Source: Anaeromyces robustus
Taxonomy: Eukaryota; Neocallimastigomycota; Neocallimastigomycetes; Neocallimastigales; Neocallimastigaceae
Direction of reading: 5' to 3'
Length of the DNA stretch: 64,000 nt
Assembly (NCBI GenBank): GCA_002104895.1
Contig: MCFG01000024.1
Span: 1 to 64,000, forward strand
A model generated the notes under the pieces. The model ran no database searches, was not told the origin of the DNA, and saw only the letters and a list, made by a program, of their open reading frames with translations. Shown piece after piece: positions 42,064-59,315 of this stretch (within the stretch, counting starts at the first letter, position 1; each line of letters starts with the position of its first letter). Position numbers and translations under genes: made by a program.

Positions 42064-43611
42064 TTTTTTATAATATTTTCTTATATCTTAAAAAAAAAAA
42101 AAAGGAAAACTTTAAAAAATATTACACTTTCTTTTTTTTTTTTTTTAAATGGATAGATACAACTATTAAACTGATTGTTGTTTACTTTTACTGACTTAAA
42201 ATCTTTTAATATAATATTATAAATAACAATTTTAATTCTTATTAGTTTTGTTTCTCTTTTTTTTTACTTTTTATTATAAAATATTTATTTTACAAACTTT
42301 CTCTTTTTTTTAATATTAAAAACTTTTCTCTTTTTTTATATTCACTTCTTTTTTTAATTTTTTTTAATTTTTTATATAAATAAAATTTCTTTTTATTTTT
42401 ATTATTTAAAAAAAAATTTTTTTTTTTTCAAAATTTTATGATAAATAAATTGATATTTATATTAAGTTTAAATATTTTTTTTTTTTAATTTTTTATTTTT
42501 AATTTTTTTTTTTTCGTTATTGAATTATTCTGAATTTAAAATTTTTTTATTCAATAATTTAAATATTCCAATATTAAATTTAATATATTATATTATATAT
42601 TATATTATATATTATATTATTAATATCAATATATTGTAGTATATTATATTTTTATATTATTTATTGATGATGAATATATTAAAATTTGTGGAATAAAAAA
42701 AAATTTTTTATTATTTATTTTTTATTATTTTTTATTTTTTTATTATTTATTTTTTTTATTAGGGAAAAATTGTGTGATAATTTTAGTTAAGGTATGATCT
42801 TTTTTCATTTCATTTTTAAATGGTCATTTTTATAAATATAAATATATATATGAATAATATAATTTATTATTTATTACAATTAATTATAAAAACTATTATA
42901 ATATATTATTTATTATATATTATATATTATTTATTATATTTATATTTATTTTATTTTTATATTTATTATGATTTATTATGTCTTTTCAATTTAATATATC
43001 AACAAATCATTTGCATTAAAATTAAATTAAAAATAAATTAAAAAATTAATATAATACAATCTATTGTGAAACATTAAAAATTTAATTATTAAAAAATTTT
43101 AAAAAAAAAATTTATAAAGACTTATAATAAATAAGTAAGTGAATAAATAAATAAATAAATAAATAAAAGTTTTAAAGGTTTTATTTTACAATCTTTTTTT
43201 TTTCATCTCTTAAAAAAATTGTTTTCTTTTTTTTTTTTTTATGGTTTGGTTTTGGTTTTCCTTTATATATTAAATAAAAAAATTTTATTTATTATTTAAA
43301 CTATATATAAATATAAAATAATTTTATTATTATTATAGATAAATATTAAATATTAAAAATATTTATTTTTATTATAATAATGATAAATTATTATATAATA
43401 TTATATAATATTTATTAGTATAAATTATGATTTATTATTCCTTATTTATTATTATAAATTTATTATTATATATTTCTATAAAACAGGTTATTCAACGATT
43501 TGTTCAATGTGTAAAAAAAAAAAAGGATTGATCATGATAAATAATCTTTTCATAAAGGATAGAAATAACAAAATTATTTTAAAATATTTTTTTTTATATA
43601 TCTTAATTGAT

Positions 43612-43708
43612 AGAAAAAAAAATAACATTTTCATATTTTAAGTGACATTAATTATTATAGTATTAAAAAATGTCAAGTTATGAATTAACTTTTGTATTTA
43701 ATAAAAAA
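43612..43708 (+). repeat. Left arm of a large inverted repeat
   Basis: The arm AATAACATTTTCATATTTTAAGTGACATTAA...GAATTAACTTTTGTATTTAATAAAAAA (shown by its ends) reappears as reverse complement at 44783-44878, with about one difference per eight bases. The two arms bound a 1.25-kb segment with no open frame. Confidence 0.82.
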
Positions 43709-44123
43709 TTGTAAAATAAAATATAAATAATAAATGAATATTGGAAAAGAGATTTTAATATTAAATAAAGTTATTAAAAAAATTTTTTTTTTTTTTGCTG
43801 TTAATATTAATTCCGTATGAAAGTTAATTAATGAGACATTATAATTAATTATTTAAAAAATGTAATTTTTACTTAAGAATGAAAAAAAATAATATTTAAA
43901 TAATTCTTTTTTTTTTATTATTATTACTTTATTACAATCAATTATTTAAAAACAAAAATACCACGAAAAGAAAAAGAAAAAAAACTTTATTATATTAAGC
44001 AAAGCTTCGATTGATTAATATCTTTTTATAAATTATTTAAAAATTCTAGAAATTTTATATTGATTACTCTTAAAAAAAAAGAATAAATACAATTTAATAA
44101 ATTATTTGGAATAATAATTCATA

Positions 44124-44372
44124 ATTTTTTATAATATTTATAAGTTTCTATTGATTTCATGTTTTATAATAAAAGATAACCATAGCAGAAATGGAATATT
44201 TTAATACGTATACTTAATCTGATCAGGAATAAAATAATGTATTTTAAAAAATACATGTAAAAAAATATTAAAATAATAATATTTAACATTACAACAAATA
44301 AAAAAAAATTTATATTATGATACATGAATTCAATAGAAACTTATAAATATATTAATTTTATATTTATTGATA
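44124..44372. repeat. Inner inverted repeat with nearly the same centre
   Basis: The arm TTTATAAGTTTCTATTGATTTCATG near 44138-44162 is mirrored at about 44326-44352 as CATGAATTCAATAGAAACTTATAAA. The centre is near 44,245, the same centre as that of the outer arms, so both belong to one large imperfect palindrome. Confidence 0.78.
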
Positions 44373-44782
44373 TAATTAATTCATTACTTTTTTTCTTTCA
44401 ATTCACCTTATTGTACAAAAAAATTAATAATTATTATTATTAATAATTTTAATATTTATAAAGATCATGTTTAAATTATATTTAAAAGATCATGTTTAAA
44501 TTATATTATTTTTATATAACTTTTAGATTTTTTTTTTATTGAAAATTTCTAGGTTTTATAATTATGAGGAATATCTCCATTACCTGTATTATTTTATTTT
44601 CAATAAAATTCCCTTTGACTATTAAGATTAATGTTTTTATTCCACTTATTATCTTTAAAAATAGAAATGATTATACATTAATCGATAAAAAACATTAATA
44701 TATTTGAATTAATTTTTTTTTTCTTTCTTTATTAGTTCATCATGGATATAAATTATTTATCATAATCTATAATTTTATAACT

Positions 44783-44878
44783 TTTTTATTAAATACAAAA
44801 GTTAATTCATGACTTCTTTTAATAGTATAATAATTAATGTCTCACTTAAAATATGAAGATGTTATTTTTTTTTTTTTT
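44783..44878 (-). repeat. Right arm of a large inverted repeat
   Basis: Reverse complement of the arm at 43612-43708. It contains AAAAGTTAATTCATGAC, TAATAATTAATGTCTCACTT and AAAATATGAAGATGTTATTTTTT in order. Confidence 0.82.
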
Positions 44879-45144
44879 TTAATTTTTTTGCCGAGAGTCG
44901 AAAAAAAAAAAAAAAAAAAAAAAGATAATTATATAATAAAAAAAAAAATAAAATTTCAATATTAATATTATATACTAAAAGTATTATATATTAAAAAAAA
45001 AGCTAATAAAATTTTTATTATTATTGATATTATTACCAAAATAATAAGAAATAAGGATAAGGATATTTATAATAATGCTCAAGCATTAGTAAAAATCTCT
45101 TTATTAATATTATTATTATTATTTATTGCAAATAATAAATATAT

Positions 45145-45510
45145 ATATAATAATTACAAGAAAAATATATAATTATGAACATATAATAATTTAATTATAA
45201 ACAATATAAATTGTTAACAGAAAAAGTTATAAAAAAAAATAAATTAAAATATTTTTATATACAAAAAAGGTAAATTATGAAATAAATAAATAAATACATG
45301 TTATATATTTATTTTATATAATGGATAGTATTATTTATAAATTATCAATTTAATATTTTTTTTTTATTGTTTTTATTTTTGGTTTGTTATATGTTCTTCA
45401 TATTTACTTTTATAAATATAAAAAAAATTAATTATAATAGATATTATATATATATATATATATATATTATTAATATTAAAATTTAATTTTTCATAATATA
45501 AATTTCTAAA
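45145..45510 (+). repeat. Dispersed repeat, copy A (about 360 bp)
   Basis: Matches 54627-54950 in the same orientation. Shared blocks in order are AAGAAAAATATATAATTA, GTTATAAAAAAAA, AAATACATGTTATATA, TTGTTATATGTTCTT, and AATTTAATTTTTCATAATATAAATTT. No coding frame is present. It could be a solo LTR or a non-autonomous element; terminal repeats or target-site duplications cannot be made out in this AT background. Confidence 0.8.
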
Positions 45511-45646
45511 AAGATAAAATGAATTTTTTTTAAAAAAAAAAAAAAACTTTTTTATTTTAAATTCCTTTTCACATATTTAAATTGAGAAAAAATTATTTAT
45601 TCATTTATTTATTCATTTATAATTTATAAACTTTATAAATGAAAAA
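45511..45646. other. 3' flank of LOR gene 7
   Basis: Short AT-rich stretch with TTTA/TTCA units just behind the stop of the LOR gene at 45647. Confidence 0.5.
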
Positions 45647-46285
45647 TTAATCATCCATTAAATCCATTTGATAAAGATTTTTCATTTCTATTAAACAAAT
45701 GGCAAGACCCATCATAAAAAGACTATCGACACCAGAAGCAATTTCAATGCTATAATTTGTTTTATTATTAAACATTGATTTTGATTTCATTTGTATTATT
45801 TTACAAATTAAAGGTGAACCATCAGTTTCTTTTCCATAAAAAATACCACAAGAACGATAAGTACTATCACAATTCATATATAATGTTTCATTCTTTTCAG
45901 AAACTTGATTATAAAAATTAATGGTATATTTTTCTGATTCAATGGTATTTTTTGTACTTATAGTTGCATATATTTTTTTATCATTGGTTCCATCACAAAT
46001 TTCCATATAAGAAGAAGTACCGTCACGAATTACAAGTAAAGAAACATCTTTTAAATTTGAAATGAGTTTAACATTTTTCATATTTTTTGTTTTTTCTTTA
46101 CATTTATAAATTTCTTCTCCATCTTTATTCTTTATTGTATATTCAGGTTTTGAAAATACACCTTGTTTTTCTTGTAAATAATTTATTGATGGTTTAAGTA
46201 AAATATATTGATTATCTGTTACTAATATTTCAGTTCCTGGTGAACTAATTGGTTTATTAACTAACTCTGTATAATAACTTAGCAT
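45647..46285 (-). CDS. LOR (LURP-one-related) protein 7
   Basis: 212-residue intronless protein and the last member of the series. LOR words in order: YILLKPSINYLQEKQGVF, GEEIYKCKEK, VSLLVIRDG, KYTINFYNQVSEK, MNCDSTYRSCGIFYGKETDG and ASGVDSLFMMGLAICLIEM. The middle part has lost the usual LxDxxG-PILNI wording, so it is a more divergent copy. The tail is acidic (YQMDLMDD) rather than basic as in LOR1 and LOR5. The start ATG sits directly behind a poly-T/poly-A run in the leader. Confidence 0.85.
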   Translation of the reverse strand: MLSYYTELVNKPISSPGTEILVTDNQYILLKPSINYLQEKQGVFSKPEYTIKNKDGEEIYKCKEKTKNMKNVKLISNLKDVSLLVIRDGTSSYMEICDGTNDKKIYATISTKNTIESEKYTINFYNQVSEKNETLYMNCDSTYRSCGIFYGKETDGSPLICKIIQMKSKSMFNNKTNYSIEIASGVDSLFMMGLAICLIEMKNLYQMDLMDD

Positions 46286-46356
46286 TTTTTTTTAAAAAAA
46301 AAAAAAAAAAAAAAAGGTTAAAAAATTATTTTTTTTTTAATTTATTTAATTTACTA

Positions 46357-46358
46357 AT

Positions 46359-46425
<67 letters not shown>

Positions 46426-46435
46426 TTTTACTAAT

Positions 46436-46506
<71 letters not shown>
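46357..46506. repeat. TTTA microsatellite with one CTAA interruption
   Basis: Two long TTTA runs are separated by one TTTACTAATTTATT patch. The same patch stands in front of the first run, which suggests that a whole block was duplicated. Confidence 0.92.
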
Positions 46507-46924
46507 TCAATATATAAAATTTATTATTATTAAATAAATAAAAATATAAAAAAAATAGATTTTAAATTATTTCGATTATCAAAATAGATTTTGAATTAAC
46601 AAAGATATAAAAAAAATAATAATAATAAAAAAAATATAACAGTCAATAATAAATTTTTTATATCTCTTCTTGTTCAACAAATTAAACATCATTATTAATA
46701 ATAATGATAATGTATTCTTTTTATAACTTCAATATTTTTATCATATTATTATCTTTTATTATTAGTAATTTTTTAATTTTTTTTTTCTAAATAATTTTTT
46801 TTTTTTTAAAAAATTTATTTAAACATAGTTTTATTATTATTTATTATTTTAAAAATTTTAATAATAATAATAATATATATATATATATATTATATATATT
46901 TTAATTATACTCTTTTTTATATAC

Positions 46925-47020
46925 AAATTTTATATATCTTTATATGCTATTTCATTTTCATAATTTCATTTTCATAATTTTATATATCTTTATATGCTAT
47001 TTCATTTTCATAATTTTTTT
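46925..47020. repeat. Two-copy direct repeat of about 45 bp
   Basis: ATTTTATATATCTTTATATG followed by CTATTTCATTTTCATAATTT occurs at about 46928 and again at about 46977. It lies just behind the 3' end of the gene at 47042. Confidence 0.85.
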
Positions 47021-47041
47021 TTTTTTTTAATTGAATTCTTT

Positions 47042-47674
47042 TTAATTTTCTGGTACATTTGAATATAATAAAGTTTCATAACATTTATTAACGTTTGAAA
47101 AGGGTTGATTATCTAATTTTAATTTCTCTATATATTCTTGAAATCTAAATGGTGTACAAATTATATGTTCTCCATTAGGAGTAGGTACTTGATAATAACA
47201 TTTTCCACCTAGTTCTTTAATAGTATTTTTAATATAAGTTATGTATGAAATATCTTTAGTATCAATATCAATTACCCATTTCTTATCTTCTCGTGAAGAA
47301 TCAGATAAAGAAACACTTTCTACCATTTTCCAAGGTTTAATGTTAGAAGTATTTGCTAAAGATTTGGCTATTTCAAGATTACAACCTAATAAAACACGTT
47401 TAACTGATTTTCGACGAATTCCAAAATAGGCACGAGCATTAAAAGTATGACATAGAGTTATAATATTTTTTTTGTATTTATCAATATCTTTTATTTTAAA
47501 AATATAATAATTATGTGAAAAATCGTTTCTATGACCTTTTTCATTAAAATCTTTATTACGAGTAAAAACTTGAATATGATAGTAGGAATCAATATCTTTA
47601 TCAAAATCAACACATTGTTCAATACAAGAGTTCTTAATGAACTCTTTAATAAGATCAAAATTATCTATTATCAT
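47042..47674 (-). CDS. Bacterial/phage-type protein, possibly primase-like; candidate horizontal transfer
   Basis: 210-residue intronless protein unlike its neighbours. It opens with MIIDNFDLIKEFI. A stretch with HIQVFTRNKDF and a middle part with TFNARAYFGIRRKS follow, then WVIDIDTKD, and about 40 residues later PTPNGEHIICTPF. I recognise this layout from uncharacterised proteins of bacteria and their phages, not from fungal proteins. The DID motif followed by a G-x-H motif resembles motifs I and II of archaeo-eukaryotic-type primases, but the third acidic motif cannot be fixed by eye and the protein is small. A primase-like nucleotidyltransferase fold is therefore a guess. Lack of introns and an isolated position between LOR genes and the M3 duplication fit acquisition by transfer. 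The frame is intact, so it appears maintained. Confidence 0.65.
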   Translation of the reverse strand: MIIDNFDLIKEFIKNSCIEQCVDFDKDIDSYYHIQVFTRNKDFNEKGHRNDFSHNYYIFKIKDIDKYKKNIITLCHTFNARAYFGIRRKSVKRVLLGCNLEIAKSLANTSNIKPWKMVESVSLSDSSREDKKWVIDIDTKDISYITYIKNTIKELGGKCYYQVPTPNGEHIICTPFRFQEYIEKLKLDNQPFSNVNKCYETLLYSNVPEN

Positions 47675-47906
47675 GAATAAAAAAAAAACTATTTTCTAAT
47701 ATTCTTCTTTTTTTATTATTATTTTTATTATTTATGGAAATATTTTATTAATTAAAATAAAATAAATAAAACAATTTGTATTATTTAATTAATTTTTAAA
47801 ATTCAAAATGAATATTATCAAAAACAAAAAATTTTATACGATTATATTTTAAAAACAACTTTTTTGACTATATATATATATATTTTTTTTAAAAAAAAAG
47901 ACTTTT

Positions 47907-48073
47907 TTTTATTTTATTTTATTTTATTTTATTTTATTTTATTTTATTTTATTTTATTTTATTTTATTTTATTTTATTTTATTTTATTTTATTTTATTTT
48001 ATTTTATTTTATTTTATTTTATTTTATTTTATTTTATTTTATTTTATTTTATTTTATTTTATTTTATTTTATT
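47907..48073. repeat. TTTTA microsatellite, about 33 units
   Basis: Near-perfect TTTTA units. Confidence 0.93.
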
Positions 48074-48119
48074 TGGTTTGGTTTTATTTTATTTTGATTT
48101 TAATAAATATATAGAAAAG

Positions 48120-48158
<39 letters not shown>

Positions 48159-48207
48159 TATCATCTATGTAATATATTTTAATTGAAAGTAGAATTTTAC
48201 TTATTTA

Positions 48208-48212
48208 CTGAT

Positions 48213-48267
<55 letters not shown>

Positions 48268-48272
48268 TGTAT

Positions 48273-48359
<87 letters not shown>

Positions 48360-48372
48360 TTATTTATTTATT
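48208..48372. repeat. TTTA microsatellite, about 40 units
   Basis: Near-perfect TTTA units with one ATGTATTT interruption. Confidence 0.93.
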
Positions 48373-48373
48373 A

Positions 48374-48452
48374 TAATGTATAACCACATATTTTATGAAA
48401 TAATTTCAAATATTTACTGAACCAAGTAATCCATCAATCAATTATCCATTAT
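48374..48452 (+). repeat. Inverted repeat at the left border of the M3 duplication
   Basis: TAATGTATAACCACATATTTT, ATGAAATAATTTCAAATATT, and TACTGAACCAAGTAATCC-ATCAATCAATT appear as reverse complement at 56504-56585. The direct repeat starts about 30 bases further on in copy 1 and about 90 bases further on in copy 2. The arms thus mark the start of both duplicated blocks but point in opposite directions. Confidence 0.85.
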
Positions 48453-48539
48453 TATTAAAAAAAATTTTTTTTTTTTATTTAACTAAAAAAAAATATTTAA
48501 ATATATAAAGATTATAATCTTTAATATAAAATAATCATT

Positions 48540-48655
48540 ATTAAAATGTATTTTTACTATTTTCATTATTATTAACTTGTATTATTACTATTTTCATTAT
48601 TATTAACATGTATTATTACTATTTTCATTATAATTAACATGTATTATTACTAATT
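48540..48655. repeat. About 35-bp tandem repeat, three to four units
   Basis: Units of TGTATTATTACTATTTTCAT plus TATTATTAACA. Copy 2 of the large duplication has fewer units (56740-56820), showing change in number after the duplication. Confidence 0.82.
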
Positions 48656-49283
48656 TTCAATTTTGTTTTAAGAATTACAACTTTATTATTTTATTTTTAT
48701 TCTTTATTTTTAATTTTTTTACTTAATATAATTGATTTGATTTTATCTTTTTATTTTGTAACTATCCTTAATTATTATATTATTACTTTTAATTTAATAC
48801 TTTTATCTTTTTTTTTTTATTTATTTTTTTATTTTGATTATAATATTACTTTATTACTTATATTAATTGGCGTTTTTTTATAATCATTTTATTTCTATAT
48901 TATATTAATTGGCGTTTTTTATTATCATTTTATTTTCTATAGCCATAAAATATATAAGTAATTCATTTTTATTTATTTAAAATTTTATATAATTATATGT
49001 ATATATAATTCTTTTTTAAAGTAAAAAATCATACAACATTATTAAAAATAATATATAAATATTATTCATGAATATTAAAAAAAAATTTTTTTTCCTCTTA
49101 TTTTTTTATATTTAAATTCATAATACATATATATATATATTAAAAATTTTAAAAATATAAGAAAAAATATTCATTAATAATAACAATATTTATAATTTTG
49201 GAAAAAAAATTTGGTAATATTAATTAATCATTAATATAATATCAAAATTTTCATAATTATAATATTCGAATTTTTCAATAATT

Positions 49284-49385
49284 CTCATTTTTTTGTTTTG
49301 TTTTTTTTTGTTTTGTTTTTTGTTTTGTTTTTTGTTTTGTTTTGTTTTTACTTTGTTTTTTTGTTTTTTCAGTTTTGCTTTAATA
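49284..49385. repeat. TTTTG-rich tract behind the M3 copy 1 stop
   Basis: TTTTGTTTTG units lie immediately beyond the stop codon. On the message this is a CAAAA-rich 3' end. The counterpart in copy 2 (57424-57500) is shorter. Confidence 0.8.
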
Positions 49386-49388
49386 AAT

Positions 49389-54950
<5,562 letters not shown>

Positions 54951-55217
54951 TTTCCTTTTTTTTGAAAAAATTTTTGTTAAATAAATTAATTATTGTTTTT
55001 TTCAACTTTTTTTTTTTGACTAGGATTAATCTTTATTTAAAATTATTAAATTAAACATACATGTGACATATATATTACATTAAAGAAAAGAAAATATAAT
55101 ACATGAAATGTAAATTAAATACAATAATAAAAGATACAAAATTAAATAAAATTTATTGTAAATATTAATCAAATTAAAAATATTAAATAATTAAAAAGGA
55201 ATGAAGTTAAATTTCTA
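54951..55217. other. Short non-coding stretch
   Basis: AT-rich, without recognisable structure. Confidence 0.5.
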
Positions 55218-56297
55218 ACCTCTCCTATTCAACGAACAATCTTAAAATTTTAAATTTAAATGATAATCCTCTTTATGGAGCAGTACCTTACTCTCTTAAA
55301 GATTTAGAGAATTTAGAACAATTTCAATTAAATAATACAGCTTTATGTGGTTATATTACTGAATTTCCAAAGATGAATAATTGTTCTTATACTAATTCAA
55401 ATGTTTGTATTTTAAAAAATTCAAATTCGGTTCGTAAAATTGATATTCCAGAATGTACAAATGAAAATATTGAGAAAGCTAATATTCTAAATGGAATTGG
55501 TATAATTAAAAATAATATAGAAATTAATGAAAATGATATTGAAAATGGAAAATGTACTAAGCCTATTAAATCTTTATTAGGGATGATTTTTGGCATAATT
55601 ATTGGAATTCTAATTTTAAGCTTAATAATATTTTATTGTATCCATAGAAATAAAGAAGAAAAAGATCCTGAAAAATTCAGAATTAATACTTTAGAATGTA
55701 TGAGTGAGATTTCAGGAACAAGTAGTAATCAAAGTGATTTTAATATACCACCTACTTCTCATACTACTTTATCTAATATTGATGATGCTTCTTCTTCAAT
55801 AAGAGTGAATCGTATTACAACATCACCTTCATATATTACTAGAATGAACACTAGTCCACATATATCTGCAAAAAGAAATAGAGTCTCAATAACTAATCGA
55901 AATTCATTAAATTCAAGAAATTCATTAAATTTAATGACAAGTCCTATCCTATATTAGGTAATGATTTATACTATATACGAAGTTATATAACTATTGACCA
56001 AAATAATCAAGAATATATAAATACATATAATAGTATGATGAATAATATGATGAATAATAATATATTACCATCATCCATTCCATTAGTACATTATAATACA
56101 ATAAATAATGGTCACAATACTATAAATGTACAAAATGTCACCCAACCTGTATTACCAAATCGTTAAATGACAGTAAAAACAAATGATGAAACAAAAAGAT
56201 TAAGTAAAGAAGAAGAAGCAAGGATTGATCAAGTAAAAAACAATAAAATGAAAGTAATGATGATATTGATAAGTTACCATCTTATGATGAAATTTAG
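55218..56297 (+). pseudogene. Leucine-rich-repeat receptor-like gene, 5'-truncated and multiply broken
   Basis: The last LRR is readable (NNLKILNLNDNPLYGAVPYS, then LCGYITEFPKMNNCSY). A cysteine-containing stalk and one membrane segment (GMIFGIIIGILILSLIIFYCI, about 55579-55641) follow, then a polar cytoplasmic part. This is the single-pass LRR protein type common in gut fungi. Damage: no LRR region or start upstream of about 55218; a five-base tandem duplication (CCTATCCTAT, about 55943-55952) that shifts the frame; a TAA at 56164; and another frame change near 56240. Reading continues in the shifted frames to the typical end LPSYDEI and a stop at 56297. That tail is conserved in the family and may be a cytoplasmic sorting or adaptor motif. 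Confidence 0.85.
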
Positions 56298-56503
56298 TAA
56301 AAAAATAATAATAACAATAATTTCTATAGGAATCTATTATTATTATAGGATAGTTTAATATAATAATAAATAAAATATTAACTTGTTTTATTAAATCAAC
56401 AAATATCTACAATATAATATATAAAATAAATATTAAACAAGCAAAAATTAAAATTAAAAATAGGAAAAAACATTAAATAAAAAAAAAAAAAAATTTTTTA
56501 ATA
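56298..56503. other. Short non-coding stretch
   Basis: AT-rich 3' flank of the LRR relic. Confidence 0.5.
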
Positions 56504-56585
56504 ATAATTGATAATTGATTGATTGATTACTTGGTTCAGTAAAAATTTGAAATTATTTCATAAAATGTGTGGTCATACATTATTT
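56504..56585 (-). repeat. Inverted repeat at the left border of M3 duplication copy 2
   Basis: Reverse complement of 48374-48452, with about one difference per ten bases. It contains GATTACTTGGTTCAGTAAA and AAATTATTTCATAAAATGTG. Confidence 0.85.
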
Positions 56586-56613
56586 TTTTTTTTTTTTATT
56601 TTTATTAAATGTA

Positions 56614-56648
<35 letters not shown>

Positions 56649-57236
56649 TTAACTATTAATTATTATTTGTTTTGTTTTAACTAAAAAAATTAATTAAATA
56701 TATAAAGATTATAATCTTTAATATAAAACAATCATTATTAAAATGTATTTTTACTATTTTCATTATTATTAAAATGTATTTTTACTATTTTCATTATTAT
56801 TATCATGTATTATTACTAATTTTCAATTTTGTTTTAAGAATTACAACTTTATTATTTTATTTTTATTCTTTATTTTTTATTTTTTACTTAATATAATTGA
56901 TTTGATTTTATCTTTTTATTTTGTAACTATCTTTAATTAGTATATTATTACTTTTAATTTAATACTTTTTTTTTATTTTTTATTTTTTTATTTTGATTAT
57001 AATATTATTTTATTACTTATATTAATTGGCGTTTTTTTATAATCATTTTATTTTCTATAGCTATAAAAATATAAGTAATTCACTTTTATTTATTTAAAAA
57101 TTTATAAATGTATATATAATTCTTTATTTAAAGTAAAAAATCATACAACATTATTAAAAATAATATATAAATATTATTCATGAATATTAAAAAAAAATTT
57201 TTTTTTCCTCTTATTTTTTTTATATTTAAATTCATA

Positions 57237-57276
<40 letters not shown>

Positions 57277-57507
57277 AATTTAAAAATATAAGAAAAAATA
57301 TTCATTAATAATAACAATATTTATAATTTTGGAAAAAAAATTTTGTATATTAATTAATCATTAATATAATATCAAAATTTTCATAATTATAATATTCGAA
57401 TTTTCAATAATTCTCATTTTTTCGTTTTGTTTTTTTTATGTTTTGTTTTTTTGTTTTGTTTTGCTTTTACTTTGTTTTTTTGTTTTTTCAGTTTTGCTTT
57501 AATAAAT

Positions 57508-59277
57508 TTAAGCTCCTAATGTTTCAATAAAAGCATCATTATTTGGTTCTCTTCCTAAAAATTGTTTTATATGTTCCATTGGTTCTACATTTCCAGCTGA
57601 TTTTAATATGGTCTCACGATATTCCATACCAATTTCTGGATTAATAATACCATTTTCAGAAATTTTAGAATATACATCATGTGCTAAAACTAAAGACCAT
57701 AAATAAGTATAATAAGTAGAAGGCATAAAATCTACCATGTGTTCTAGTTGAGCTAATTAATATTTTAATAAATATGTTAATAAAATAGAATATATATTAA
57801 TAAGTATGATCCTTTTTTTAAAGTAATAAAAATAATCTATTACTTTTCTTTTTAAAAAATAATTCATTATTATAACTATTAACTATTAATTATTAATTAT
57901 TAACTATTATTATTTATTATTAACTATTAACTATTAATTATTAATTATTAATTATTATTATAATTACCAAATTCACTGTAGATATCAGAATCGAGCATAA
58001 CAACGTCACTTTGAATATCACTCCAATATTTAGTAATATCAAAATCTTTAGACATTTCACCCTTAGAATAAAGCTTTATATCACCTAAACTTATACCTAC
58101 ATTTTTAATATAAAATATATAGTTATCAACATTTTTAGCTTCAATTAAACTATCAATTAATTTCTTTGGTAGTTTTTTATTGTAATCTTGATAATGATGA
58201 GAAATTCTTTCTAAAATTAATGGTTCCCAAAGAAAGTTTTCTTGCTATAAAATATAATAACAAAAAAAAATATATTTTTTTGAATTTTTTTTTTATAAAT
58301 ATCATTATTGTTGTATTATATATATATATTTACCATTTGAGATGGCACTTCAGAATAATCGTATTGTTGAATACTTTCAAGGTTAGTCATCCATTTACTT
58401 TTAATATTAATAATATGTAACAAATGACCAAATTCATGTATTAAGGTTTTAAGATCATCAAGAGATAATAATGTTGGTACTGAAGTAGTAGATTTAGAGA
58501 AATTTAATAGCTATACAAAAAAATTTTGTTATTTAGTTTTATATAAATATATATATATTTTTATTTTATTTCTTTAATTTTATTTTATTTTATTTTATTT
58601 TATTTTATTTTATTTTATTTTATTTTATTTTATTTTATTTTATTTTATTTTATTTTATTTTATTTTATTTTATTTTATTTTATTTTATTTTATTTTATTT
58701 TATTTTATTTTATTTTATTTTATTTTATTTTATTTTATTTATTTTATTTTATTTTATTTTATTTTATTTTATTTTATTTTATTTTATTTTATTTTATTTT
58801 ATTTTATTTTATTTTATTTTATTTTATTTTATTTTATTTTATTTTATTTATTTTATTTTATTTTATTTTATTTTATTTTATTTTATTTTATTTTATTTTA
58901 TTTTATTTTATTTTATTTTATTTTATTTTATTTTATTTTATTTTATTTTATTTATTTTATTTTATTTTATTTTATTTTATTTTATTTTATTTTATTTTAT
59001 TTTATTTTATTTTATTTTATTTTATTTTATTTTATTTTATTTTATTTTATTTTATTTTATTTTATTTTATTTTATTTTATTTTATTTTATTTTATTTTAT
59101 TTTATTTTATTTTATTTTATTTTATTTTATTTTATTTTATTTTATTTTATTTTATTTTATTTTATTTTATTTTATTTTATTTTATTTTATTTTATTTTAT
59201 TTTATTTTATTTTATTTTATTTTATTTTATTTTATTTTATTTTATTTTATTTTATTTTATTTTATTTTATTTTATTT

Positions 59278-59315
<38 letters not shown>

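Larger units (their letters stand above)
42064..45144. other. 3-kb non-coding region holding a large inverted structure
   Basis: No coding frame. The first part is T-rich. The part from about 43610 to 44875 is organised as nested inverted repeats (separate entries). A direct duplication of AAGATCATGTTTAAATTATA lies at 44460-44508. Confidence 0.6.
46286..47041. other. Intergenic region with TTTA array and direct repeat
   Basis: Contains a TTTA array (46357-46506), AT-rich filler and the direct repeat at 46925-47020. No gene is seen. Confidence 0.6.
47675..48373. other. Microsatellite-dominated spacer
   Basis: Mostly a TTTTA array (47907-48073), an AT run (48122-48152) and a TTTA array (48208-48372). 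Open frames through these arrays are artefacts of the repeats. Confidence 0.8.

Noticed and set aside
47864-48383. Long LFYFI- and YLFI-type open frames
   Set aside because: TTTTA and TTTA arrays are open in several frames by their nature; no start context, no conserved ends.
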